A DNA stretch of 64,000 nt, taken from Roseibacillus persicicus (GTDB taxonomy: Bacteria > Verrucomicrobiota > Verrucomicrobiia > Verrucomicrobiales > Akkermansiaceae). This document shows positions 25,121 through 34,218 of this stretch, piece by piece (position 1 is the stretch's first letter; each line of letters begins with the position of its first letter). The notes under the pieces are model-generated. The model did no database searches. It saw nothing but the letters and a program-made list of their open reading frames with translations, and was not told the origin of the DNA. The DNA lies in the NCBI RefSeq assembly GCF_014651675.1, contig NZ_BMXI01000022.1, positions 1 to 64,000 on the forward strand. Reading direction: 5' to 3'. The position numbers were made by a program, and so were the translations under genes.

Positions 25121-26251
25121 CTAGCTCAAGGTGAACTCGGGAAGCCTGACCAACTCGCCGCCTTTTTGCGCGGATTCGTGGGCCAGAATACCCGTGCAGG
25201 TAATGTTCGCCGATTGGACGGCGTTGGGATAGCCCTCGCCCCGTCCCGCAATATACTCGAGGAACTGGTGGACGAGGTGTGGGTGGGACCCGCCGTGGCC
25301 TGCACCTTGGGTGAAGGAGAGATGTTCTTCGCCTTCTTCTCCGCCGTAGACTCCGCCGGTGGTGAAGGGGGCGATCTCTTCGGGAAGGAGGTGGGCGAAG
25401 TCCGGGCATTCCACTCGTTCGGGAATTTCCGGCTCAGGCTTTTTGGCGGTGTGAATGACGAGCGGCTCGTGCTCGATAAGAGGCCATTCGACGGACTTCT
25501 TGGAGCCGTAGACTTCGATGGATTCACGATACTGGCGAGCTACGTCGAATAGGGACCGATAGACGAGAGCGGAGAGGTCGCTGTCCTTGAACTTGATGTG
25601 ACAAGTTTCCACTGCATAGGGAGAGCCATAGCAATCGTGCATCTCCTCGGCGATGGTGCCCGAGGGAAAACAAGACACATACTCCGCCTGATTGCGTCCC
25701 AGGCCGAGAACGGGGCCGACGCAGTGGGTGGCATAGTGCATGGGGGGGAGACCGGGCCAATAGCCGGGCCAACCCTCCATGTCCTGCTGGTGCGACCCTT
25801 TCAGGAACTGGAGTTTGCCGAGCTCGCCCTTGTCGTAGAGGTCTTTCATATAGAGGAATTCCCGTGCGTAGACGACGGTCTCCATCATCATGTATTTCAG
25901 TCCAGTCTGCTGAACGAGATCCACGATGGTCTTGCAATCTTCCACGCTGGTCGCCATCGGTACGGTGCAAGCGACATGCTTCCCGGCCTTGAGCGCCGCA
26001 ATGGAGTGCTCGGCATGATCTGGGATGGGAGTGTTGATGTGGATAGCATCGATATCGGGATCCTTCAGAAGATCTTCGTAAGATTGGTAGCGCTTTTCGA
26101 TGCCGTATTTGTCGCCCACCTCTTTGAGCGTAGCTTCGGTGCGCTGGCAGATGGCAGCCATATTGGCACCCTTGTGACGCTGGTAAATTGGGATGAATTC
26201 GGCTCCAAAACCGAGGCCGACGATGGCGATGTTAAGTGGTTTTTCAGACAT
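25121..26251 (-). CDS. Gfo/Idh/MocA family oxidoreductase
   Basis: A 376-residue cytoplasmic NAD(P)-dependent sugar or inositol dehydrogenase-type protein. I chose the start at 26251 (MSEKPLNIAIVG) over one nine codons upstream because the Rossmann strand begins at once. The nucleotide-binding loop is GLGFGAEF. The usual catalytic EKP motif reads TVP (HVACTVPMAT), an atypical subfamily whose chemistry may differ. The C-terminal half carries a His-rich stretch (HGGSHPHLVHQF) that could contribute to the active site. It is the first gene of a minus-strand cluster with the ThuA-dehydrogenase fusion, the toroid enzyme and the BNR_4 protein, and is divergent from a PAS-AraC regulator, its likely controller. 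Confidence 0.85.
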   Translation of the reverse strand: MSEKPLNIAIVGLGFGAEFIPIYQRHKGANMAAICQRTEATLKEVGDKYGIEKRYQSYEDLLKDPDIDAIHINTPIPDHAEHSIAALKAGKHVACTVPMATSVEDCKTIVDLVQQTGLKYMMMETVVYAREFLYMKDLYDKGELGKLQFLKGSHQQDMEGWPGYWPGLPPMHYATHCVGPVLGLGRNQAEYVSCFPSGTIAEEMHDCYGSPYAVETCHIKFKDSDLSALVYRSLFDVARQYRESIEVYGSKKSVEWPLIEHEPLVIHTAKKPEPEIPERVECPDFAHLLPEEIAPFTTGGVYGGEEGEEHLSFTQGAGHGGSHPHLVHQFLEYIAGRGEGYPNAVQSANITCTGILAHESAQKGGELVRLPEFTLS

Positions 26252-26308
26252 GGTTGGTAAAGGGTTTATTAACTCCAAAGATGCGAGCTCAATGGCGTTG
26301 AGGAGATA

Positions 26309-26318
26309 ATCCTAGGAT
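26309..26318. promoter_or_regulatory. Palindrome between divergent genes
   Basis: ATCCTAGGAT, a perfect 10-bp palindrome in the 121-bp gap between the Gfo/Idh gene and the PAS-AraC gene. It is a plausible operator, though short palindromes also arise by chance. Confidence 0.3.
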
Positions 26319-26372
26319 CTAAAGCGAGAAAAGTCTTGCTGGATCAGTTCTTAATTTGTGTAAGATTACGAC

Positions 26373-27119
26373 ATGGAGACCCAAGAGACGGCAGCGCAAT
26401 GGTTGGACGGTTTGCGTCCGGGGACAGTGCGGGAGTTATTTGAATACTTGCCGAACATGTTGTATTTTGCAAAGGACGCCGATTTGCGGATTATGGCCGG
26501 CAACCGGGCTTTTGTTCAGCGGTGCGGATTCGAGAATGAGGCAGACTTGATTGGGAAAACCGACCAGGAGATCTTCCCGGTCGAGCTTGCCGAAAAGTAT
26601 TCTCAGGATGACCGTCTGGTTTTGGAGACCGCGATGCCTTTGAAGGAAATTGTCGAGATGTTTCCCAATGAGATGGGAGATCCAGAGTGGTTCGTCACGG
26701 ATAAGATCCCGCTTTTCACGCGCAAGGGGAAGGTTGCCGGGCTGTGTGGACTGGTGCGAAGCTACAAAGGTGCGCACGAAGATCTACAGCCCTACATCAC
26801 CCTGCAACCAGTGATGGAGTATCTCAAAGAAAACTACGCCGAGAAGGTTTCGGTTCACGAGATTGCTAAAATCGCGGGCATGTCAGTGAGGCAACTCGAG
26901 CGCTGTTTCCGGCAGACTTTCAAAACCACTCCGAGGAGCTACATCATGAAGTTGCGGATTCTCCGAGCATGCGAGTGGTTGTCTGGAGGGAACAAGCCCA
27001 TCACGGAGATCGCCCTGGATACGGGCTTTTATGACCACAGCTCTTTCTCCAAAAAGTTCAGCCAAGTCATGGGAATGAGCCCACGGGATTATCGGAAGCG
27101 CTTTCGGAATCCGGACTGA
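26373..27119 (+). CDS. PAS domain-containing AraC-family transcriptional regulator
   Basis: A 248-residue regulator. Residues ~15-125 form a PAS-type sensor (LPNMLYFAKDADLRIMAGN, then LIGKTDQEIFP), probably binding a small ligand. Residues ~145-245 carry the two AraC helix-turn-helix motifs (VHEIAKIAGMSVRQLERCFR; ITEIALDTGFYDHSSFSKKF, with FSQVMGMSPRDYR at the end). It is divergent from the Gfo/Idh-led cluster across 121 bp and therefore its probable activator. It converges on the halogenase-like gene with only 7 bp between stops. AraC proteins with a sensory N-terminus often control sugar use, which fits the neighbours; the inducer is unknown. Confidence 0.9.
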   Translation: METQETAAQWLDGLRPGTVRELFEYLPNMLYFAKDADLRIMAGNRAFVQRCGFENEADLIGKTDQEIFPVELAEKYSQDDRLVLETAMPLKEIVEMFPNEMGDPEWFVTDKIPLFTRKGKVAGLCGLVRSYKGAHEDLQPYITLQPVMEYLKENYAEKVSVHEIAKIAGMSVRQLERCFRQTFKTTPRSYIMKLRILRACEWLSGGNKPITEIALDTGFYDHSSFSKKFSQVMGMSPRDYRKRFRNPD

Positions 27120-27126
27120 GTCCTTT

Positions 27127-28623
27127 CTATCCCTGCGGATTGTCGTGCCATTGCCATCGCGGGTCTCGCACGTAGGCGAGTGCTTCCTCGACCGTGAGAC
27201 CGCCTTGAGCTTTTCGCTTGTTGGCCTCCAAGTGCGCCCTCCAGATTTTACATTCTTCATCCGTGGGTTGATATGGTTTTTGGTGGGGGACCCGGTGGCC
27301 CAGGAGCATTACGAGATAGCCTTCGAGGCCAAAGTCGTTCTGAGTTGACTGGAGGCTGTAGCGGCAGAATCCAGTAGGTCCGTTCTCCCGGTAGAATTCC
27401 AGCAGTTCTTCAATTCCGGAGAGATCCGTCTCCTCCCGGCATCGGTCCCAGAAAGGGGTTTTCATCGCCGTATCCGGCTTGTAGTGGAGCCCCAGAAAGT
27501 CACGGATGTCCAACCAGGTTTCGTGGGTGACGCGGTTGTAAAGGTCGCGCATGGAAGGGCTGGGAGCCAGCTGGGAATGTTGGATAAAGTTGATCAAAGT
27601 CTGCACGTGGGAGCAGACGATCATGAGAGCGGTGGCCTCCAGAGGCTCGACGAAACCTCCCGCATTTCCAATCGCAACCACGTTGTCAACCCACATTCGC
27701 TGGTAGCAACCACTGCGAAACTTGACGATGCGGGGATCGTCCGGAACCTTGGGGTTCTTGGCGCGAAATTCGTTCGCAGCCTCCTCGTCGGAAATCATGT
27801 CCGAACAGTAGACGTAGCCTCGATTGATGAGGCGCTCATGTTCGATTTGCCAGCACCATCCCGTGCTCATTTGCTCGGAGGTGGTGTAGGGGAGGATCGG
27901 CTCTTCGGTGCGTTCCCACCCGCCCACTACAGCCCGATCGCAGAAGAGGGTCTTCTTGAAATCGAGGAAGGGCTCTTGCAATGCCTTTCCCAACAGTTCG
28001 CTCCGGAATCCACTGCAATCGATGAAATAATCACCCTCTATCAATCGGCCGTCCTCGAGCAGAATCGCCTTCAGTCCATTGTCGTTTCTTCTGCAGTCGT
28101 CGACACGTCCGTCGATGAATTCGACTCCGGAAGCAACCGCGATTTTTTCGAGAACCGCAACAAACTTTTCGTTTTCGATGTGAAAGGCATGCCAAGGCTG
28201 AATATCCGGGCATCCGTTGGCTTGAGCAGGGAACACCTTCCCCTGGTTCATCAAGGCTGACGAGAGATCCAAGTTGTCGAAGACCTCGTCGCAATAGAAG
28301 CCGTTCGGGAGGGGGAGTTGCGCCAATCGTGCGTCAAGTTGGGGCGCGAACGTGTAGTTGAAATGTTCTCGAGCTCCCCAGTTGAAGCGGATTCCCAGCT
28401 TCCAAGTTGGTTCAGCAAGCTCGTAGAAAGTCTTTCGGGGAATCCCGAGATAGTCAAAGAGGTGGCGGGGGAAATTAGGGGTCGTTCCTTCTCCTACTCC
28501 GATCACTCCGATGCTGGGGTCCCTCACCACGCTTACCTGAATCTGAGGTAGTTTGCGTCGAAAGGAGAGGGCGGCGATAAGGCCGGCGCTACCGGAACCG
28601 AGGACGACAAGATTTTTGATCAT
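27127..28623 (-). CDS. Tryptophan halogenase-like flavoprotein
   Basis: A 498-residue FAD protein of the flavin-dependent halogenase family. The start at 28623 (MIKNLVVLGSGSAG) places the FAD-binding GxGxxG loop at the N-terminus. GEGTTPNFP follows, and the Lys in PTWKLGIRFNW matches the catalytic Lys that captures hypohalous acid in PrnA-type enzymes. The signature W-x-W-x-I-P is W-C-W-Q-I-E here, with Glu for Pro, so this belongs to a divergent branch that may halogenate another substrate or act as a monooxygenase. A second flavin motif (GNAGGFVEPLEATALM) is intact. Neither a flavin reductase nor biosynthetic genes lie nearby. The family is clear; halogenation is unproven. Confidence 0.8.
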   Translation of the reverse strand: MIKNLVVLGSGSAGLIAALSFRRKLPQIQVSVVRDPSIGVIGVGEGTTPNFPRHLFDYLGIPRKTFYELAEPTWKLGIRFNWGAREHFNYTFAPQLDARLAQLPLPNGFYCDEVFDNLDLSSALMNQGKVFPAQANGCPDIQPWHAFHIENEKFVAVLEKIAVASGVEFIDGRVDDCRRNDNGLKAILLEDGRLIEGDYFIDCSGFRSELLGKALQEPFLDFKKTLFCDRAVVGGWERTEEPILPYTTSEQMSTGWCWQIEHERLINRGYVYCSDMISDEEAANEFRAKNPKVPDDPRIVKFRSGCYQRMWVDNVVAIGNAGGFVEPLEATALMIVCSHVQTLINFIQHSQLAPSPSMRDLYNRVTHETWLDIRDFLGLHYKPDTAMKTPFWDRCREETDLSGIEELLEFYRENGPTGFCRYSLQSTQNDFGLEGYLVMLLGHRVPHQKPYQPTDEECKIWRAHLEANKRKAQGGLTVEEALAYVRDPRWQWHDNPQG

Positions 28624-28673
28624 GCGTTTGTTAGTTTGAAGCGAGATGCCTGTGACGACAAGCATAGAAGAGA

Positions 28674-28710
28674 ACAAAGCCCACCGGAATGGTCGGCGGT
28701 GGGGCTTTGT
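28674..28710 (-). terminator. Rho-independent terminator
   Basis: A long stem (ACAAAGCCCACCG at 28674-28686 with 28697-28710, one bulge) around a ten-base loop, ending CTTTGTTCTC on the minus strand. It lies 60-95 bp past the PEP-CTERM stop at 28769 and before the halogenase start. Confidence 0.75.
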
Positions 28711-28768
28711 CTCTGGAGGAAGATCCTGAAATGATTGTCAGGAGTTCCCGAATCGTCGTGCGCCCCGT

Positions 28769-29656
28769 TTAGCGGCGACGACGGAGGAGTGCGAGGAGGC
28801 CGAAGCTTCCGAGGAGCGACGAGGTTGGCTCGGGGATCGCGAGTGGGATCAGGTCACCGGCCTCGAGGGCACTGTCACTGAAGCGGACATTGTCGATCAC
28901 GCCCGTGGTATTGTTGCTCTGTCCGCCATTATAGTAGTCGCGGAAAAAGGCGTAGTTGTCAGTTCCCGGGGTTACACCCAAATCGCCGGAAAGCCCGGTC
29001 AGCTGGCTGTCTAGCGCGTAGCCAGAGCCATCGTCGATAAACATCGAGATGGTTCCGGTGGTGGAATCGGCCGATACCGCGATGCCATACCACGTGCTTT
29101 GGGTCAGACTGATAGTGCTATTCAAGACCAGACGGTCGGCATTGGTGGCGGAGCCACTCATGTTAGGAACATAGTTCAAGCGAAACTGCCCGTTGGCTCC
29201 TTGGTCTCCCCGTCTTTGAAAGTAGAGGTCAGATTCGGCGGCACCATAGCTACTCCCCATCCGCGCAAAGAGAGTTTCCCAACCATTGAGGTCGTCAATG
29301 CGAGCGTGCATCTCGAGGGTCCAGTTGGGACTGGTCCATCCCAGCAGGGTTTCTCCGGTGTCCCCTGAGAAGATGTAGCCGTCTTGGTTTGCCGAGGACA
29401 GGCCGAGAGCTCCTCCGTTGGGGGAGGTGTCGGTGGTGTAGCCCGCTCCGCCGGCGCTGTCCCAGCCATGGATGCGATTGCCATTGAGGCCTTCCGCGTA
29501 GCCACTGCCACTGGGTTCACCGGCAGGAGTGAGCGGGCCTGCGGTGCCGTTTTCAAAGTCCCAATATTCCACCACGGCCGAATGGGCCAAGGGGGAAGAT
29601 GCCAGGAGCAAGAGGTTGGAAAGAATGACTCCGGAGAGTGTGTGATTAGGTTTCAT
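28769..29656 (-). CDS. PEP-CTERM LamG-like secreted protein
   Basis: A 295-residue protein with a signal peptide ending near residue 26 (PLAHS). A concanavalin A/LamG-like beta-sandwich spans ~30-260 (VVEYWDFENGTAG, WTLEMHARIDDLNGWETLF, GVIDNVRFSDSALEAGDL). The C-terminus is a PEP-CTERM signal: PEPTSS, a hydrophobic helix, then LLRRRR. The tail directs export through an exosortase, which is not in this window. LamG domains commonly bind polysaccharide. It lies between the halogenase-like gene and the 1458-aa surface protein, with terminators on both sides, so it is probably its own transcript. Confidence 0.85.
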   Translation of the reverse strand: MKPNHTLSGVILSNLLLLASSPLAHSAVVEYWDFENGTAGPLTPAGEPSGSGYAEGLNGNRIHGWDSAGGAGYTTDTSPNGGALGLSSANQDGYIFSGDTGETLLGWTSPNWTLEMHARIDDLNGWETLFARMGSSYGAAESDLYFQRRGDQGANGQFRLNYVPNMSGSATNADRLVLNSTISLTQSTWYGIAVSADSTTGTISMFIDDGSGYALDSQLTGLSGDLGVTPGTDNYAFFRDYYNGGQSNNTTGVIDNVRFSDSALEAGDLIPLAIPEPTSSLLGSFGLLALLRRRR

Positions 29657-29695
29657 TGGTTTGTTAGGTATTTCTTATAGGTTGTTGGTGTTTTG

Positions 29696-29809
29696 AAAAA
29701 AGGCCCTTCATTCATCGCGAGTGGATGACTCGCGAAATCGACGAAGGTTTGAGTTTTTAAAGAATAGAATTCTTGTGGAAAAAGGAGCCGCCCGGATAGG
29801 GGCGACTCC
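29696..29809 (-). terminator. Two tandem rho-independent terminators
   Basis: Downstream of the 1458-aa gene, on the minus strand: first a U-G-containing 10-bp stem (29800-29809 with 29784-29793) followed by TTTTTCC; then a longer hairpin with core TCGCGAGT/ACTCGCGA (29715-29735) and outer CCTTC/GAAGG arms, followed by six T (29696-29701). Together they isolate the PEP-CTERM gene from read-through. Confidence 0.8.
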
Positions 29810-29841
29810 CTCTATGGATTGCCTGCGAAGGTTTTTAATCC

Positions 29842-32800
29842 CTATTGTGTGACGCGGAAGAACGAGTCACCGTTGCCGTCGGGGTCGAGGTTGGCTGAGG
29901 CAATGGTGATTGTGCTGCCACTGATGGTGGCCGCAACCGCAGCCCAGTTGGTCAGATTGGTTGATTGCTCAACCGTCGCACCGGTGGCATCGCCCGCCAA
30001 TTGAATCTCGAAGTCTCCGAAGTTGTTGAACCCGGAGGATACGATCTCCAGAGTTGCGGGGCTTGCGCTGCCGAAGATGACCACCGTGAAGTCGTCCAGT
30101 TCCACAGTGCCAGGACCGGAACCCGCTCCGTCGTGTAGGCTGAAGACCCCCGCGTTGAGGTCGGCAGTGCCGTCCAAAAACACGGGCTGTGCGATGGGAG
30201 TGGCTGCATTCCCGTTGGTCGTGGCCGACCACACTCCACCAATTCGTTCGATAATGACGGTGAGATTCCCGTCGAACACGCCAGCCTCTCCTGCAGTTCC
30301 AAAGAAGGCATCGGCGTCATTGGTGCCGTTGGTGTTCACTCCCAGTGACTGGAAGGAACCCTGAATCGAAGACGAGCGCGTGAGTGCGGTGGTACTAGTT
30401 CCCACGTAGGCGCCAATTTGATCGAAGCTCGCGGTCGCGGGCAAACAGGCATAATGGGCGCGGATGCGGAAGTCCTCTGCTCCGGTAAAGCCGAGGCTGG
30501 ATAACTCGAGGCCGAAGGCTTCCAACACATCCATCCCAAGTTGCCCATTGATATCCGCTGGACTGCTGGTGATGGCGAGAGTGCTGTTCGCAATGTCCAG
30601 GTCAAGATTCGCATCCTGAGCCGCCAGAGCAGTGCCGGAGCCATCAAGTCGTGTGAAGGGCGTAGCCTCTCCTTCGAAGTCCAGAATCCCGCTCCCGGTT
30701 GCATCCATGCCCAGGAAGGTGACCGAGTCGGTCGTTCCATCACCGTTCACATCGCTCGCCGTGGAATTGATGTCGCGAGGGTCGGAGGTGGCTTGATACT
30801 CGGCCAAGTTGCTGTCGAAGTCTCCATCGGGGTCATCGTTGGCTCCGAATTCACTGAGCAAGGATGCTCCAAGAATGTTGATTTCCCAGGTGTCGGGAAG
30901 TCCATCGCCATCGCGGTCATCAAATTTCACCACGGGTTCCAAGGGGTTGGCTGGATTCGTCAGGCCAAAGAACTCGTCGACATCGCTGGAATTATCCTCG
31001 TCGAAGTCGCCCAAGCCGTCCCGGGAAAGGTCGCCGAAGAAATTGATTTCCCAAGCGTCACCCATTTCATCGGTATCACTGTCAGTGGCATCGGTTGGAT
31101 CCGTTGGGTCAGTGAAGGTGCCGCCCAGTTCGTCTGCGTCGGATTCAAAGTCCCCGTCGAAGTCGCCGGTCCCGTCACTGGTGGTGAGGTCGCCGAAGTA
31201 GAAGAGTTCGTCGTCATCCAGCAGGCCGTCGGCATCGCTGTCGTTCGGTGTGCTGGCACCATCGTTTGGATCTGTGCCGACAAGAAGTTCGTCGCGATTG
31301 CTCACGGAGTCATCATCGGAGTCGTCCAAGAGGTTCTCCGCGAGATTGCCGAAGTAGAACTGCTCGAACTGGTCGGGGAGACCATCCGAATCGGAGTCCG
31401 TCATGGAGATGCTGGCAGCGTCGGGTCCGAGATCATGCAAACTCTCCAATGCCCAAGGAAGAAGGCAGCCGTCGTAGATGCGGAACTCGTTGTAGCTAGC
31501 GCTTGCCGTGTTGTCCGCCCAGCGGGAGCGACCAAGAGCGGCCACCAGATCGTTCAACGAGGAAATCCGGGCGTTGATGGTAAAGCCGCCTTTCGCCGCT
31601 CCCAGATCCAGGGAGGAGGCTTCCGCACTATAGAAGGTCACCACAGAAAAATCCGGGTCTTCCGGATCGGGGCAGATGGTGACCGCGACGTGGTATTCTG
31701 TTCCCAGGGTGAAGGTTCCATGGATGTCGGGAGCGCTGGCATCAGCACCATTGGAGTCGGGGTCGTTGACGTCGTTGTACCACGAGCTTTGATTGGTGGC
31801 GTTGTCGGTGCCTCGGGTCCAAGCCATGAAGAGGCTTTCTGCATCGGTCGTTCCGGAATCATCGTGGAAAGAAAAGATTCTCGCCCAGTTCTGGATAGCG
31901 TTGTTAGTCGCCCACGTTTGGAGCGTTACAGCCGTGTTTTTCTCTGGGAGAAGATTACTACCCAACTGAATCCACTCGGAGTCAGCCTTGGCTCCGCCGA
32001 CCATCACTACTTGATTGGCACCCACGGCAGCTGTGTTGGTGGAGGTGGTGTCTCCCGCTTGGATGGTGGCGGTCACTCCTCCCACGGAGTCAGTGAGGTC
32101 CCCATTGAAGCTCCAGCGGTGCGCAGGAAGGGGGAAAGCAGGGGACCAGAGGCCCGTGCTCGGGTCTGAACCATGCTGATACTCTTCTAGGTTCGAAAAG
32201 TTGTCGGTATCGAAATCGCCGGAGTCATCTTGCGAGAGGTCGCCGAAATGCGCGATCTCGTAAGCATCTGGCAGTCCGTCGAAATCTGTATCGGTGAAGA
32301 CTGAGGCACTGGTTGGATCCTGAAATTCGTTAACCTCATCGACGTCGAGTTCGCAGTCGCCGTCGGTGTCTCCGGTTCCATCCGAATAGTCGAGAGACCC
32401 GAAATAGAGATTCTCATCCGCATCGAGCATTCCGTCGTCATCGACATCGAAGGGGTCGTCGCTGGAATCGGTCGGGTTGGTTCCCGCGATGAACTCTTCT
32501 CCGTTGGAGGCAAAGTCATTGTCGAAATTGTCGTCGTATCCCTGGCTCAAGTCGCCAAAGTTCGCGATTTCATAGTCATCGGGCAATCCGTCGTTATCGG
32601 AGTCATTGAGGATGACTTCGACTGTGATAGCAGAGCCAGTGTCCGCGAAATTGTAGACGAAGCCAACCTCAGAGTTTCCAATCGAAAAGTTGCTGAGGTC
32701 CCCGGAGAACGAGCCTGTGTATTCAAAGATTGTATAGGTGCCCTCTATCGTTGCTTTTGAGCCATAGAAGGCGGTGTCGTCGGGGACAAGATTCACCGTG

Positions 32801-34218
32801 ACAGAACTTCCTGCGGTCAGAGCGGTGGCTGTAATTTTATCGGCCATGTCGGTCTCCGCGATGTCGAGAACGACTGAAGTATTGTCGCCAAAGGTCAGGC
32901 TGGCCAAGGAAAGGGTGCCGAGTGCGTCGAAGGTCGGGTCTTCATCGGTGACTCCGATACTGCCGTTGGCGGGGATGATGATGCTTTCATTTGAAAAATC
33001 TCCTCCAAGTCCGATCCCACCCTCGCTGACGATGATATCTCCGGTGAAGGTGACGCCACCATCTCCGTCGCCAACGATATACAGTTGACCGGCTCCGGAT
33101 TTTGTCAGGTTGCCGACTCCGCTGAGTGGGACGTTCATTGTGACGTCGAATCCCTCGCTGTCGATGAAGGCACCGCCTGCCTGAATGTCGACGTTGACCC
33201 CGGTTCCGATGAAAGTTTCGTCATTCTGGGTAGCGTGGAGAGTGCCGCCATTGAGGTTGAGTTGAGCGGTTCCGCCGCCGACCCGGATGCGTGAGGTATG
33301 GAAATCGCCTCCGTTGAGATTATAGGTTCCGATGCTGTCGGCATTCTCGCCCAGAAAGGTTCCATAGTTGCCCGTTCCAGCCGTGCCATCAGTAATAGTG
33401 CCGCCGTTCTGGTTGACCGTTCCGTCGGCGCCACCGTTGGCACCGATGGTGAAAAAGGAGCCTGCGCCGACCTTGTTGATGACTGTTTCGTCTCCCGAGA
33501 CGTTCATGACCGCGTTGCCACTCACGTGTCCCACTACGAACCAGGAATTGGAGCTAATCGTTCCTCCCGTGACATCCAGTGTGTGGGTTCCACCTTCGCC
33601 CGCGACCCCAATGAGCAGCTGTCCTCCGGTTGAAATCGAGCCGCTATCGATGGATGAGTTGCCGCTACCATTCATGCGAATATTTCCAGAGACATCGATG
33701 ATACCGTCGTTGGTCACCTTGACAATTCCAGTGCCGCCTCCTTCATCGAGTCCGCTTCCTCCCACCGAACCTCCATTGACATTGAGGGTTCCGGTTCCAC
33801 CTCCTCTACCCAATCGGATATTGTTGTCTCCTACGAAAGAACCGCCGGAATTGACGTTGAGAGTACCAGCGCTTCCAGCTCCGTTCCCGACGAGGGTCCA
33901 GTTGCCCGAACCATCCAGCGACCCTCCGTCATTGATGTCCAGAACTCCTTCGCCACCCCCATTTCCAATGAACATATCTCCGCCTCCACCGTCTGGATCG
34001 AGGGTGTAGGCAGTGGTCAGGACGGGCGCGTGAAGGGTTCCGTCACTGACGTTGTTGATGGTCACATTTTCGGTGCCGTTGGGGACTCCGTTGTCCCAGT
34101 TGGCGGCGGTTGACCAGTCTGAACTGGTGCCGCCGGTCCATGTCGTTGCCATCGAGATGCTGGTGGAGCAAATGAGGCATCCTGCTCCATGCAGGAATGG
34201 TTTGATTGTTAGTTTCAT
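29842..34218 (-). CDS. Giant secreted beta-helix / calcium-repeat surface protein
   Basis: The start at 34218 gives a signal peptide (MKLTIKPFLHGAGCLIC...) and 1458 residues. The N-terminal ~500 residues are Gly-, Asn- and Thr-rich strand repeats of the autotransporter or pectin-lyase-like type (GGGTGTLNVNGGSV, LTKSGAGQLYIVGDGDGG). A run of DxDxDG thrombospondin type 3-like repeats follows (~590-740, each near YFGDLSxxDGxGDxD). A LamG-like lectin domain (~745-970), a second, longer run of DxDxDG repeats (~985-1250), another beta domain, and a tail ending SFFRVTQ complete it. No hydrolase motif is visible. The number of Asp-rich loops implies heavy calcium binding and a stiff, extended surface stalk (inference). 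Confidence 0.8.
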   Translation of the reverse strand: MKLTIKPFLHGAGCLICSTSISMATTWTGGTSSDWSTAANWDNGVPNGTENVTINNVSDGTLHAPVLTTAYTLDPDGGGGDMFIGNGGGEGVLDINDGGSLDGSGNWTLVGNGAGSAGTLNVNSGGSFVGDNNIRLGRGGGTGTLNVNGGSVGGSGLDEGGGTGIVKVTNDGIIDVSGNIRMNGSGNSSIDSGSISTGGQLLIGVAGEGGTHTLDVTGGTISSNSWFVVGHVSGNAVMNVSGDETVINKVGAGSFFTIGANGGADGTVNQNGGTITDGTAGTGNYGTFLGENADSIGTYNLNGGDFHTSRIRVGGGTAQLNLNGGTLHATQNDETFIGTGVNVDIQAGGAFIDSEGFDVTMNVPLSGVGNLTKSGAGQLYIVGDGDGGVTFTGDIIVSEGGIGLGGDFSNESIIIPANGSIGVTDEDPTFDALGTLSLASLTFGDNTSVVLDIAETDMADKITATALTAGSSVTVNLVPDDTAFYGSKATIEGTYTIFEYTGSFSGDLSNFSIGNSEVGFVYNFADTGSAITVEVILNDSDNDGLPDDYEIANFGDLSQGYDDNFDNDFASNGEEFIAGTNPTDSSDDPFDVDDDGMLDADENLYFGSLDYSDGTGDTDGDCELDVDEVNEFQDPTSASVFTDTDFDGLPDAYEIAHFGDLSQDDSGDFDTDNFSNLEEYQHGSDPSTGLWSPAFPLPAHRWSFNGDLTDSVGGVTATIQAGDTTSTNTAAVGANQVVMVGGAKADSEWIQLGSNLLPEKNTAVTLQTWATNNAIQNWARIFSFHDDSGTTDAESLFMAWTRGTDNATNQSSWYNDVNDPDSNGADASAPDIHGTFTLGTEYHVAVTICPDPEDPDFSVVTFYSAEASSLDLGAAKGGFTINARISSLNDLVAALGRSRWADNTASASYNEFRIYDGCLLPWALESLHDLGPDAASISMTDSDSDGLPDQFEQFYFGNLAENLLDDSDDDSVSNRDELLVGTDPNDGASTPNDSDADGLLDDDELFYFGDLTTSDGTGDFDGDFESDADELGGTFTDPTDPTDATDSDTDEMGDAWEINFFGDLSRDGLGDFDEDNSSDVDEFFGLTNPANPLEPVVKFDDRDGDGLPDTWEINILGASLLSEFGANDDPDGDFDSNLAEYQATSDPRDINSTASDVNGDGTTDSVTFLGMDATGSGILDFEGEATPFTRLDGSGTALAAQDANLDLDIANSTLAITSSPADINGQLGMDVLEAFGLELSSLGFTGAEDFRIRAHYACLPATASFDQIGAYVGTSTTALTRSSSIQGSFQSLGVNTNGTNDADAFFGTAGEAGVFDGNLTVIIERIGGVWSATTNGNAATPIAQPVFLDGTADLNAGVFSLHDGAGSGPGTVELDDFTVVIFGSASPATLEIVSSGFNNFGDFEIQLAGDATGATVEQSTNLTNWAAVAATISGSTITIASANLDPDGNGDSFFRVTQ

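Noticed and set aside
26345-26353. CAGTTCTTA half-site before the PAS-AraC gene
   Set aside because: Resembles one arm of the AAGAA-N4-TTCTT element, but the second arm is absent.
30541-32169. Long plus-strand open frame (542 codons) opposite the 1458-aa surface-protein gene
   Set aside because: It lies wholly antisense to DxDxDG repeats, whose codon pattern keeps the opposite frame open; no signal peptide, domain or start context supports it.
29842-34218. Tandem repetitive DNA considered as a CRISPR-like or satellite array
   Set aside because: Repeats are degenerate at DNA level and in phase with protein repeats (DxDxDG and Gly/Asn strands); there are no constant repeats with unique spacers.
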